From Mycobacterium gordonae (GTDB lineage: Bacteria > Actinomycetota > Actinomycetes > Mycobacteriales > Mycobacteriaceae), in the NCBI RefSeq assembly GCF_017086405.1, contig NZ_CP070974.1:152349-216348 (forward strand): a stretch of DNA of 64,000 nt. Direction: 5' to 3'. The notes beneath the pieces are model-generated. The model did not search any database and was not told the DNA's origin. It worked only from the letters and a program-made list of their open reading frames with translations. A program made the translations under genes and the position numbers. Of this stretch, positions 1-8,311 are shown piece by piece (position 1 is the stretch's first letter; every line of letters begins with the position of its first letter).

Positions 1-439
1 CGTTGGTCAGGAACTGTTTACTGGCCGGCTGATCCACCCCGTAGGACAACGCCGCCTCGGCATCACCACGCGCCAGCGCCGCCAGATATCCCTTGACCGC
101 ATCCCCGGCAGTGGCGGCCCCACCATTACCGGATCCTCCCCCCGCCAGAGTAAGGAACAGCACGACCGCCACCGTCACCACGACCACAGCCCCCACCGCC
201 AGGGTGACCCACAATGCCTTGCGCCGTTTGGGATCCGGTGGCCCCACCAGTGCGCCCGGGCTCGGGGAGTACAGCGGCCCAAGCGGCTGCAGGCCCGCCG
301 TATCCGGCCCGGTGGCATGCGGGCCCACCGGATGCGCTGCCCAGGTGTGCCGTCCCCCGGGCGGTTTCACCGGTGCGTGCGGATTCAGCCCCGCCCCCGG
401 CAGCTGCGGGCCGCCCGGCGGTGGTGTCCAATTGTTCAC
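1..439 (-). CDS. Proline-rich single-pass membrane protein, 3' end beyond window (partial)
   Basis: Reading leftward from a GTG at 439, the frame stays open to the window edge (146 codons). The first ~65 residues are rich in Pro and Gly, followed by a basic KRRK stretch, one hydrophobic helix (about residues 76-96) and the start of an extracytoplasmic domain (AVKGYLAALARGDAEAAL), which resembles the small NTF2-like/DUF4878-type domains found in many mycobacterial membrane proteins. That layout is typical of actinobacterial proteins with a cytosolic Pro-rich tail and an outside domain. GGAG lies 11 bases before the GTG. It lies 25 bases downstream of the stop of the lipoprotein gene at 465-1196, so the three leftward genes look like one operon. 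Exact function is unknown. Confidence 0.7.
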   Translation of the reverse strand, partial: MNNWTPPPGGPQLPGAGLNPHAPVKPPGGRHTWAAHPVGPHATGPDTAGLQPLGPLYSPSPGALVGPPDPKRRKALWVTLAVGAVVVVTVAVVLFLTLAGGGSGNGGAATAGDAVKGYLAALARGDAEAALSYGVDQPASKQFLTN

Positions 440-464
440 GACACGATCTCCATTTCTCTGTCTG

Positions 465-1196
465 TCAGTGCGGCATGTTCTCGGCGATCGCCGTCACGAT
501 CGCGACCGGTTGCGCGGCAGTGACTTTCGGGCCGAAGATGTACACGTCGATCACGACATTGGCGCGCGAGGCGATCGCGTGCGCGCACACCTTGCCCTGC
601 CCGCCCTCCAGCACGTTGACTACCGTGGCGACATCACCGGTGGCTGAAGGGAAACCCAGCGTGTAGAACAGGGTCACCGGGTCCGGGGGCGGCTCAGTGG
701 TCGACAGGTGGACATCGGCGCACCGCTGCCAGGCCATCGAGGTGCGCACCACAAACCGCGTCGCGACGTCGGCGCTGGGAAAGGCCACCACCGCCTCATC
801 GATGTCGTGGGTAGGGTGCGGGCCAGGCTCGTGCAATGTGCGCCCGGCCACCGCGGTGTACCCACTGCCCGCATAGCTGGTGTACATCGTGTTGTACAGC
901 GACGACGCACACGAAGGATCGGAGAACGACTCCCCCTGAGGCTGCGTAATCACCGAGTAGCGCCGCGAGATCACGAAGCCCTCGGCGGCCCGCGCACCGC
1001 CTCCCACGATCTCGCCGATCTGGTTCTCCGACAACAATAAACGGTCCACACCGTCCGCGGCCACCACCGGTGCACCCGCGTCCCGGGCACGCTGGGGACG
1101 GGCCGCCCCCGACACGATGGTCGAACACCCGCTGCCCACCGCGACACACACCACCCCCACCGCGCACGCGCGCAGCATCGCCATGACCCACCGCAT
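465..1196 (-). CDS. Exported lipoprotein with PknH-like sensor domain
   Basis: 243 residues. The N-terminus has a short basic start, a hydrophobic core and the lipobox VGSGC, so Cys24 would be lipidated and the protein anchored outside the inner membrane. The rest matches the pattern of the PknH_C-like extracellular sensor domain of mycobacterial lipoproteins (LppH/LppR type): an early helix LLLSENQIGEIVGG, a central segment with FPSADVATRFV, the W-x-x-C motif SMAWQRCADV and late paired cysteines. In the PknH sensor domain the cysteines form disulfides. The start abuts the stop of the upstream paralogue (1197), indicating cotranscription. The ligand is unknown. The two lipoproteins share architecture but have diverged strongly, so duplication is old. 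Confidence 0.85.
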   Translation of the reverse strand: MRWVMAMLRACAVGVVCVAVGSGCSTIVSGAARPQRARDAGAPVVAADGVDRLLLSENQIGEIVGGGARAAEGFVISRRYSVITQPQGESFSDPSCASSLYNTMYTSYAGSGYTAVAGRTLHEPGPHPTHDIDEAVVAFPSADVATRFVVRTSMAWQRCADVHLSTTEPPPDPVTLFYTLGFPSATGDVATVVNVLEGGQGKVCAHAIASRANVVIDVYIFGPKVTAAQPVAIVTAIAENMPH

Positions 1197-1892
1197 CTAG
1201 GACACCGGCACTTTCGCCACGACCGCCCGCGTCACCGACTCCGCCTGCCCGCTCAGCCGCTCCCCGCACACCTGCACATCGACGATGACGTTGTTGCGCG
1301 CACTCAGCGCGTGCTCGCACATCCAGGTCGGTTCGTCGGCCTCGGTGGAGGTTTGGGTCAGGATGCCGTCATGATCCCCGGCCGACCCGACGTTAAACAG
1401 TTGATCCGCTGATGCCGGCTCATCCAGGTAACGCATTGCGATGCGGCGCCCGTCGCACGTGCGCCAGGCGGCCACCTGCCGGGAATAGAACGCCGTGGCG
1501 TCCACCGCGAACGGGAACACCACAATGCCCTGCCACACCCGGTGCTCCTTGTCGGGGGTTGCGACGAACTGCGTGCGCATCGCCACCCAGCCCAAGCCGG
1601 TGTACATCGGAACCCACGCCACATTCCAGGTTTCTGCGCAGTCATCGGAGGCAGTGGCGCCGCTATATCCGTATGACAGCGACTGCTTCGCACTCATCCC
1701 CTGCACCCCCAACACCGCGTCCAGCTGCTCTGGGGAGGGCAACAACCCCGCCATCGCCTCCACGGCTACCGGCAGAGCGACATGCCCCAAATCAGCGGCG
1801 GCAAGAGCGGTTCCGCCCACGCGGGTGGTGCACCCCGCGCTCAAGATCGCCACGCCGAGGACGCCGATTGCCGCGCCGGCCCGGGTCAGCAT
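1197..1892 (-). CDS. Exported lipoprotein with PknH-like sensor domain (paralogue)
   Basis: 231 residues, with signal peptide and lipobox LSAGC (lipidated Cys about residue 21). The mature part again follows the PknH_C-like layout: LLPSPEQLDAVLG near the start, a central VFPFAVDATAFYSRQ segment, the AAWRTCDG tryptophan-cysteine motif, and WMCEHALSARNNVIVDVQVCG near the end, equivalent to the CAHAIASRANVVIDV region of its neighbour. It is first of the leftward operon and probably acts on the cell surface as a ligand-binding or sensory lipoprotein. No kinase domain is attached, as is usual for the stand-alone family. The ~185 bases upstream, to the PE_PGRS stop at 2079, should hold the operon promoter; I could not pick one with confidence. 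Confidence 0.85.
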   Translation of the reverse strand: MLTRAGAAIGVLGVAILSAGCTTRVGGTALAAADLGHVALPVAVEAMAGLLPSPEQLDAVLGVQGMSAKQSLSYGYSGATASDDCAETWNVAWVPMYTGLGWVAMRTQFVATPDKEHRVWQGIVVFPFAVDATAFYSRQVAAWRTCDGRRIAMRYLDEPASADQLFNVGSAGDHDGILTQTSTEADEPTWMCEHALSARNNVIVDVQVCGERLSGQAESVTRAVVAKVPVS

Positions 1893-2078
1893 GGCAAGCC
1901 CCGACGCAACAGAAGGATCCTCGTACGCGATGACACGGCGGGCCTGGCCTCCGCGCAGATCTCACGGCAGACGCTTACGGCAATGACCGCGAGGTCGGCG
2001 CAGGCATCTACCCAGCTCGGCAGGCGGCCTGTCAGGTCCTGCATTAAGGCGCAATCCATCGTCGGCGTCATCCGCTTA

Positions 2079-3929
2079 TCAAGCGAGGGCGAGCGCCAGC
2101 GAGCCGAAACCGAGCAGGCTTTCGCCGCGCAGGTAGGTTCCGATGTTGCCGTCGCCGACGTTGGACCAACCGAAGTTGCGATTACCGACGTTGCTGAACC
2201 CAAAGTTGTTGCCGCCGTAGTTGTTGGAGCCGACGTTAAAGCTGCCGATGTTGCCGGCTCCGAGGTTGAAGTTGCCGAAGTTGGCGTTGCCGAACACATT
2301 TACGCTGCCGCGGTTGTAGCTGCCGAAGTTGAAACTGCCGGTGTTGCCGTCCCCGAAGTTCAGGACGCCGTTGTTGCCGTTGCCGAAGTTGAAGAATCCT
2401 TGATTGTTGTTGCCGAAGTTCAACAGGCCCAGATTGCCTGTCCCGCCGTCGAGGAAATTCAATCCGGCGGCGTTGAGCAGAGATGCTTGTGCCTGTACGG
2501 CAAGCTGATGAATCTGTTGGGCGACACTGGCGTTGAAGCTGTTCATCGAGTCGGTCAGCGCCCTCTGGATCGAGGGTCCGATCGAGTTGATGTCCTGAAC
2601 GACCCCCACCGAGCCGTCGACGCCACCTCGTGCGATGTCGATTATGGTGCCGTTGGAGCCGCCAGCGTATCCGTTGGCTCCGGGTGCGCCCGGCGCGCCG
2701 GGTTGGCTCAACAACCCTCCCGGGCCACCCTGCCCACCGAGCCCGGGCGTGCCGGGTTGCCCACCGTTACCGCCAAAACCGCCGAATCCGGCCGCGCCGC
2801 CGGTACCTCCATTACCCGCGGCGCCGCCCATACCCCCATTGCCGCCGGGACCGAACAGGCTGCCGTGGCCTCCTGCACCACCGAGCCCGCCCGCGCCGCC
2901 GGTAACGCCCATGCCGCCCGAGCCCCCGATCGAGTAGCCGGCGCCTCCGTGGCCTCCGGTGCCTCCGGCCCCTCCGGCGCCTCCGCTGCCGCCGGCGCCG
3001 AACAGCATCCCCGCGTCTCCGCCAAGGCCGCCGCCGCCGCCGTTGCCGGCTGCTCCACCGTTGCCGCCCCCGCCGCCAACGAACTGCAGGGTGCCGCCGC
3101 TGCCGCCGTTGCCGCCAGCCCCGCCGGCCCCGCCGGCCCCGCCGCTTCCGCCCAATATGCCGCCGTGTCCACCGGTGCCTCCTGCGCCACCGAGTCCGCC
3201 GGCGCCGCCGGAGAAGTACAACGAGTTTGTCCCGGCCGCACCGGCACCCCCCGCTCCGCCGGCCCCACCGTCACCGAAAAGTCCAGCTGCACCACCGGCG
3301 CCGCCCACACCGCCGACCGTTGCGGGGCTAGCAGCGATGCCGCCCGTGCCGCCGACACCACCGGTGCCGTACAGAAGCCCGCCAGTACCGCCCGCTCCCC
3401 CGGCGCTGCCGACGGCTCCAGTGCCACCGGCACCACCGTTGCCGAAGAGACCGGCTGCACCCCCAGCGCCGCCTGCGCCGTTGTAGCCGTTGCCCCCGTT
3501 GCCCCACAACAGGCCTCCGGCCCCGCCATTTGGGTTGGCCGCGGAGCCGGCAACTCCGTCACCGATCAACGGCCGACCCAACAGCGCGTTCGTCGGCGCA
3601 TTGATCGCCCCCAACACCTCACGCTCCACGCTTTGCAGCGGATTGACGTTGACTGCCTCAGCCGAGGCATACGACGCGGCCCCGGCCGTCATCAACTGAA
3701 CGAACTGACCGTGAAACGCCGACATTTGCGCGCTCACCGCCTGATAAGCGATGCCATGGGAGCTGAACAGCGCCGCAATGGCCGCCGATACCTCGTCGGC
3801 CCCCGCTGCCAACACGGTGGTGGTCGGCGCGACCGCGGCCGCGCCAGCCTCCTCCAGCGCAGAACCGATCCCGGCCAGGTCTTTTGCCGCGGACGCGATC
3901 AACTCAGGTGCGATAGTGACGAATGACAA
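2079..3929 (-). CDS. PE_PGRS family protein with MPTR-like C-terminus
   Basis: 616 residues. Residues 1-95 are a PE domain (starts MSFVTIAPELIASAAKDLAGIG, helical hairpin, the region used by ESX type VII secretion); a GRPLIGDGV linker follows; roughly 130-415 are GGA/GGN-rich PGRS repeats. Unusually, the last ~120 residues change to N-x-G repeats (NFGNGNNGVLNFGDGN, SNVGNRNFGWSN), the pattern of PPE-MPTR proteins rather than PE_PGRS. PGRS regions are usually surface or secreted. The start codon read here is TTG (3927-3929), preceded by a weak GGACGGGA. It is alone on its strand, with no PPE partner beside it. High-confidence family call; the role is unknown. Confidence 0.95.
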   Translation of the reverse strand: MSFVTIAPELIASAAKDLAGIGSALEEAGAAAVAPTTTVLAAGADEVSAAIAALFSSHGIAYQAVSAQMSAFHGQFVQLMTAGAASYASAEAVNVNPLQSVEREVLGAINAPTNALLGRPLIGDGVAGSAANPNGGAGGLLWGNGGNGYNGAGGAGGAAGLFGNGGAGGTGAVGSAGGAGGTGGLLYGTGGVGGTGGIAASPATVGGVGGAGGAAGLFGDGGAGGAGGAGAAGTNSLYFSGGAGGLGGAGGTGGHGGILGGSGGAGGAGGAGGNGGSGGTLQFVGGGGGNGGAAGNGGGGGLGGDAGMLFGAGGSGGAGGAGGTGGHGGAGYSIGGSGGMGVTGGAGGLGGAGGHGSLFGPGGNGGMGGAAGNGGTGGAAGFGGFGGNGGQPGTPGLGGQGGPGGLLSQPGAPGAPGANGYAGGSNGTIIDIARGGVDGSVGVVQDINSIGPSIQRALTDSMNSFNASVAQQIHQLAVQAQASLLNAAGLNFLDGGTGNLGLLNFGNNNQGFFNFGNGNNGVLNFGDGNTGSFNFGSYNRGSVNVFGNANFGNFNLGAGNIGSFNVGSNNYGGNNFGFSNVGNRNFGWSNVGDGNIGTYLRGESLLGFGSLALALA

Positions 3930-4454
3930 TTTCAGAATCCCGTCCTTCGTGAAAATTGCTTCTGTTCAACAGGAGTCGGCGCAGCCGCGCCATCCCCGTC
4001 GGGGCCGCCGCGGCGGCAACACCGGACATTCGCCACTGCTACCCGTCCTTGCTCATGGCGCGGTTAACCGCCGCCTCCCAAGGTGCGCAACCGCCCGCAC
4101 CCTTACGTCGTGCGCTGGCAGAGCGTGTCGGCCCGCCCTGCCCGTAGCACCCGCTTCTGTTCCTTGGCGCTCCGCGGCTCAACCGCGGCGCAAACATAAA
4201 AGCATCAGATGCACTAACGCACAGGATACATTACTGCATCAGTGCCTGGCTAGATGCGTGCCTCGCAAGCTGCATCGCACGCTGTGGGCTGCGGGCTAAG
4301 AGGTCGCCGGGCCCGGACCCCCCCGACGCGAGAGGCGCCCGGTTTCTCAACAAAATTTGCCGGCAACTTTTTCACGTCGGCTGTCGAATAGCGGCTGTAC
4401 GGGCCATACCGTTGCCATACCACCACATCCAACTGGCTGCGAAGGAAAATTGCG
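3930..4454. other. Intergenic region between divergent genes
   Basis: No convincing gene. It should contain the promoters for the leftward PE_PGRS gene and the rightward gene at 4455. Between 4200 and 4285 the words TGCATC and GATGC recur several times on both strands (for example GCATCAGATGCAC near 4201 and GCATCAGTGCC near 4236), which could be an operator or chance. AAGGA at 4442 serves as ribosome-binding site for the gene at 4455. Confidence 0.4.
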
Positions 4455-4829
4455 GTGTCCGACCCCACCGATCACATCCAAACTCTCGAAGGAGCAATAG
4501 TGTTGGCGTGCGCGATGCTTAATTCTCCTGCCGCGCAGCACCATGCCGGCCCTTCGCGCGATATGGATGTGTGGAAGGCGGTGAGCGAGCCGGTGCTGGC
4601 CGCACTGCTCTACACCGCATCCCCATGCCAACGCGGCGGCGGAATGACCTGGGTCAACAGCGCTGTCTCCGTGCTGGCAGCAGACATCGGTGATCCCGGT
4701 GATGTGGTTGGGATGAGCCACCCGCTGGGGCGCCGTTTCATGGGAAGCCTCGCATCGATGAATGGACCGCAACGGGACTCCGTCTTGCTCACCATCCGCG
4801 ATGCAGTGCTGCCGTGGATGGCCGCATGA
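4455..4829 (+). CDS. Small protein resembling a segment of a VirD4/TraG-type coupling protein
   Basis: 124 residues from a GTG start with AAGGA eight bases upstream. No signal peptide or membrane segment. The stretch DVWKAVSEPVLAALLYTAS ... GMTWVNSAVS followed by a later RDSVLLTIRDAVLPWM resembles, by eye, the helical region between the Walker motifs of Gram-positive type IV coupling ATPases, where a conserved W...LLAPLLhAA and a later SIxxTAxxxLxxL are seen. No Walker A or B is present, so it cannot be a complete ATPase. It may be a decayed fragment or a stand-alone domain. Its stop overlaps the next gene by 4 bases (ATGA), so the two are translated together. Confidence 0.6.
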   Translation: MSDPTDHIQTLEGAIVLACAMLNSPAAQHHAGPSRDMDVWKAVSEPVLAALLYTASPCQRGGGMTWVNSAVSVLAADIGDPGDVVGMSHPLGRRFMGSLASMNGPQRDSVLLTIRDAVLPWMAA

Positions 4830-5224
4830 CAAGCCACTGCGCGGCGCTCGCCAACCTCAGTGCGCGCGAATGGGCCATCAGCGCCGGTGAACTCTCACCG
4901 ACCGAGAGGTTGCTGCTGATCCTGTTGTCGGACAAAGTCGATCGCAACTTCACCTGCGAGCCCACCCTGCGCACGCTGGCGGCCGAATCGGGTGCGGGCC
5001 GAAGCACCGTCTTGCGCAGGCTCAGGGAGCTCGAACAGCGCGGCCTGATCCGCCGCGAACCGCAGTTTGATGAGGACGGCGCCAGGCTCCCCACCCGCTA
5101 TTTCCTCAACCACCCGCTCGCGCCGGTTCGCTGCGGTGTATGCGGAGCACCGCGCCAGTCGACACCGTGCTCGCGCGCCGCACACCGAAAGCCGCCTCGC
5201 TCTCTCCGCCCCAGCTTCCCCTAG
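4826..5224 (+). CDS. Winged-helix DNA-binding protein (HTH_36-like)
   Basis: 132 residues from the ATG that overlaps the previous stop by four bases; a longer start at 4814 is possible but less likely. Residues ~20-75 form a winged helix of the type found in plasmid and phage replication-associated proteins: LSPTERLLLILLSDKV, then TLRTLAAESGAGRSTVLRRLRELEQRGLI, with the recognition helix at RSTVLRRL and a wing near IRREPQF. The C-terminus has a possible CGVCG...C cluster (CGVCGAPRQSTPC) that could bind zinc, then a basic tail. A role in plasmid replication or transcription control is inferred, not shown. No larger Rep protein is beside it. Confidence 0.75.
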   Translation: MTSHCAALANLSAREWAISAGELSPTERLLLILLSDKVDRNFTCEPTLRTLAAESGAGRSTVLRRLRELEQRGLIRREPQFDEDGARLPTRYFLNHPLAPVRCGVCGAPRQSTPCSRAAHRKPPRSLRPSFP

Positions 5225-5853
5225 CAGTAACTAGCGACCGCAGGTTTGGGATGTGCGACCGTGCACCTCCTGAACCTTCCCCGCCGAGCTCAATCAGCAC
5301 CAGCTGCGTCTGGGCCGGCGCGCCGCTCGTCTAGTGATCCGGCCCGCATCTGCCGTCCAAACTCTGCAACGTACACGACACCTCCAGCAGCGGTGAGTAA
5401 TTCGTGTGCTCACAGCTTGCTGGCGGAGTGCATGTATTCCACATGTGCGCTATTCCTATGCCTCGTTGTGCCGCTGGACCCGTGCAGCACACCGGAGCAT
5501 CGGACATTCCCCCGCCTCACCCGACTCACGCCCGACGGCACACTCGTGATCGGACGCTGTGGACCGCGCGGGGAGCGCCGATGCGATCTGCTCGATGATC
5601 GACACCGCACGGCGGGGCTCCGGCGGGCCGGCCGGTCAGCAGGGTCTGCACATCGCGGACGTTGATTGACCGTAATCGCCACATGCAGCCGCCGCTGGAT
5701 TTCCCCGAAGTCCAAGACGTACACGACATGAGGTTCGTCGAGGCCGTTGCAACAGAAACTCCGGCTGGTGAATATGTTCGCGTTACTCCGTTTCTGGGGC
5801 GCGAGACGATTATTTGCGTTACGTCGTGGGGGCCTTGTGGTAGGAGACTGAGC
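5225..5853. other. Intergenic region, no recognised gene
   Basis: About 630 bases with no convincing coding frame on either strand. The 12-base word ACGTACACGACA occurs twice in direct orientation (5369-5380 and 5717-5728). The end of the region supplies the ribosome-binding site (GGAG at 5843) for the disrupted gene that starts at 5854. Confidence 0.35.
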
Positions 5854-6020
5854 ATGATCAATGTGACGGCAGCATGGTTGGGCGACGGTTGTCAATGGAC
5901 AGCTGAAACTGCCCGTGGGTGGACATGAGAACTGCCCGTAGGTGGCCAGTAAGAACTGCCCAGTGGCGGACACGAATCTGCCCATGAGGGTGTGTCCGCC
6001 GCCGGTGGTTGTGGCCGTTG

Positions 6021-6797
6021 TTAGCTCAAGGGTTTGACTCCCTTCCCGTGCAGGGCTTGGGCCAGCCGCACGGAGTCTCCGCTGGTCTGGCACAGGTGCG
6101 CGTGATGCAGCAGCCGGTCCACGGTGGCTGTCGCCAACGTCTTGGGCATCAGCTCATCGAAGCCACTGGGGTGCAGGTTTGATGAGATCGCCACCGAGCG
6201 CCGTTCATAGGCGGCTTCGACGATGCGGTAGAGCCCTTCAGCGGCATCGGCGCCGACTGGCAACAGTCCAACGTCGTCAATCACCACGAGCTCGGCACGT
6301 ACGATCTTGGCCACGGCCTTGCCCAACGAATCGTCAGCGCGGTGCGCCCGAACTAGGATCCCGATCTGCTCGAGGGTGAACCACGCCACCGGCATCCCGG
6401 CCTCGATGACCTTCTGCCCCAACGCTTCGAGGAAGAATGTCTTGCCGGTGCCAGCGGGCCCGCAGACCACCAGGTTCTCCCTACGACGCACCCACTCCAG
6501 GGTCTGCAGCGCCTGTTGGGTCGGTAACGGGATCGACGACGCATTCGGGTCCCACACGTCAAATGTCTTTCCGGTCGGGAAGCCGGCGGCTTTGCGGCGG
6601 GCGGCCAGCATGGATCGGGCCCGGCCGGCGGCTTCCTCGGTCAGCAGCGCTTTGATGACCTCGGTGGGGTCCCAGCGTTGAGCTCGGGCGGTGGCCAGCA
6701 CGTCGGCGGCGATCGCGCGGGCGTGCGGCAACCGCAGCCCACGCATCAGCGCTTCGACGTCGGCGGGTAGCGGCTTGGTGGTCGTGGTGGTGGTCAC
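6021..6797 (-). CDS. istB: IS21-family helper ATPase IstB
   Basis: 258 residues, DnaC/DnaA-like AAA+ ATPase that activates the IstA transposase and helps choose the target. Walker A is CGPAGTGKT (about residue 110), Walker B LVVIDDVGLL, followed by a sensor region AISSNLHPSGFDELM and a C-terminal basic motif. Its GTG start overlaps the istA stop by four bases, the classic istAB arrangement. Length is normal for the family and no lesion is visible. Confidence 0.93.
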   Translation of the reverse strand: MTTTTTTKPLPADVEALMRGLRLPHARAIAADVLATARAQRWDPTEVIKALLTEEAAGRARSMLAARRKAAGFPTGKTFDVWDPNASSIPLPTQQALQTLEWVRRRENLVVCGPAGTGKTFFLEALGQKVIEAGMPVAWFTLEQIGILVRAHRADDSLGKAVAKIVRAELVVIDDVGLLPVGADAAEGLYRIVEAAYERRSVAISSNLHPSGFDELMPKTLATATVDRLLHHAHLCQTSGDSVRLAQALHGKGVKPLS

Positions 6798-8311
6798 GCG
6801 ATGCCTGCCTCGTCAGCGTCGATAACGGTGCGCCCGAACAAGTTCCACCCGCTGGTGCCTTGCGCCAGGGAGGTGTCTTCGTCGGCGCCGCGGCGGGTGG
6901 GGTCCATGCCCTTGCTGGCGAGGATGGAATCGAGGTCGCCGGTGGCAAAGCGGCCGTGCACGGCGGCATGACCGAGCGCCCAGTCGACATCGGCGCGGCC
7001 GGCCAGCGCGGATAGTTCGACCGCGTGGGCCATCTTCTGCAGGATTCGTTCGGTGCCGACGGCGGCGGCTTCTTTGAGCCACACCGCCGCACCCGGCCCC
7101 AGCGCCAGGAACGTCTGCTCACTGACGGTGCGGGCCCGCACCCGGTAATCACCGGGCACCCTGTCCCGATGCTCAGGGAAGTGGTCATCGTTGATGGCGG
7201 GGCTACCGGGGGTGGCGCGGCGGTGCCGGGCCACCTCCACTGGGCCGCCGTCATCAAGGGCGCAGATCACCACCTCATCGGTGCTGTCGTGGTCGCGGAT
7301 CCACACTGTCTGGCCCAGAAGGATTGCGGGCAGCGAGTATTGGCAGTGGTCGAAGGTGACCATCGGGGTGTTGTCGGGAACCCGGCGGGTCACCCCCAAC
7401 GCGGCGGTGTGGGGCAGGTCAGGGACCGCGTGCAGGGCCGGGCGTTCCTGAGTGAGCATCTCGGCCGGCCGGCGTCCCGTGATTCGGTGCACGCGGGCGT
7501 TGATCTCGGTGGTGAACCCGGCGCATGCGGCTTCGACGTCGGCGAACGAGTCGTACTGCGGCAGCAGGTTGGTCTGGGTAGGGACGATGTCGGCTTTGGC
7601 GAGTTTCACCGCGTTCTCCACTCCACCCTTGGTGGCTGGGTCGGCGGGTTCACACGTCAGCACCGAAATGCCGTAGTAGCGGCCGAAGGTGACCGCGGCG
7701 CGGTTGCGGACCGGAACTCCAGCGATGTGTCCAGTTGTGACGGTCTTCTCGTTGTCGGTGAGCAGGTAGGTCGGAGCACCGCCGATGACGCGGAAGATCC
7801 GGTCCAGGCCGGCGAACACACTGGGCGCAGTGCGGTCGCGCAACGCGATCACCACCCGATAGCGGCTCCAGGCCAGCCAGGCCACGAGAAGCACGATCTT
7901 GCGGCCGGCGACAAGGGGGCCGTCGGCGAAGTCGTACTGTAGCCATAGTCCGGGTTCGGTAATCCAGGGCCGGTGCACGCGTGTATTGCCCAGTCGCCAT
8001 TGCGCTTTGATCTCCGCCAGCGCGCGGCGGGTAGTGCGGTCGGTACCGGTGTAGCCCAACGCCACCAACTTGTCGTGGGCTTTGTCGCCGCGGATCTTGC
8101 CCTTCGAATCAGCCACCCAGGTTTCCAGCAGGTCGCGCCAGTCGTCGATCATTCGGGCCCGCCGCGTGGCCGGCGGCAGGCCGGCGTCGCGGTCTTCGAC
8201 CGCTTTCTTCACGGTGTGGTGCGAGCACCCGCACAGCTCGGCCGCGGCGCGGTAGGAGCCGGTCAGGTCGTAGGCATTGAGTATTTCCATGAGTTCTCCG
8301 TCAGACTTCAA
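6794..8311 (-). CDS. istA: IS21-family transposase IstA
   Basis: 505 residues from TTG 8311 (LKSDGELMEILNAYDLTG), the usual family start, preceded by GGAGAG six bases upstream; an upstream ATG at 8440 exists but its extra residues look non-coding. The N-terminal HTH (SYRAAAELCGCSHHTVKKAV) binds the terminal repeats. The DDE integrase core follows: LQYDFADG with the first Asp, LLTDNEKTV with the second, and the conserved Glu in GGVENAVKLAK. C-terminal region contains the Mu-type barrel (YSLPAILLGQTVWIR). Appears intact and so probably active together with IstB. Confidence 0.92.
   Translation of the reverse strand: MKSDGELMEILNAYDLTGSYRAAAELCGCSHHTVKKAVEDRDAGLPPATRRARMIDDWRDLLETWVADSKGKIRGDKAHDKLVALGYTGTDRTTRRALAEIKAQWRLGNTRVHRPWITEPGLWLQYDFADGPLVAGRKIVLLVAWLAWSRYRVVIALRDRTAPSVFAGLDRIFRVIGGAPTYLLTDNEKTVTTGHIAGVPVRNRAAVTFGRYYGISVLTCEPADPATKGGVENAVKLAKADIVPTQTNLLPQYDSFADVEAACAGFTTEINARVHRITGRRPAEMLTQERPALHAVPDLPHTAALGVTRRVPDNTPMVTFDHCQYSLPAILLGQTVWIRDHDSTDEVVICALDDGGPVEVARHRRATPGSPAINDDHFPEHRDRVPGDYRVRARTVSEQTFLALGPGAAVWLKEAAAVGTERILQKMAHAVELSALAGRADVDWALGHAAVHGRFATGDLDSILASKGMDPTRRGADEDTSLAQGTSGWNLFGRTVIDADEAGIA

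Noticed and set aside
1782..3926. Very long open frame antisense to the PE_PGRS gene (714 codons)
   Set aside because: Repetitive Ala/Val/Gly pattern is the mirror of PGRS codons; the PE domain on the minus strand is unmistakable.
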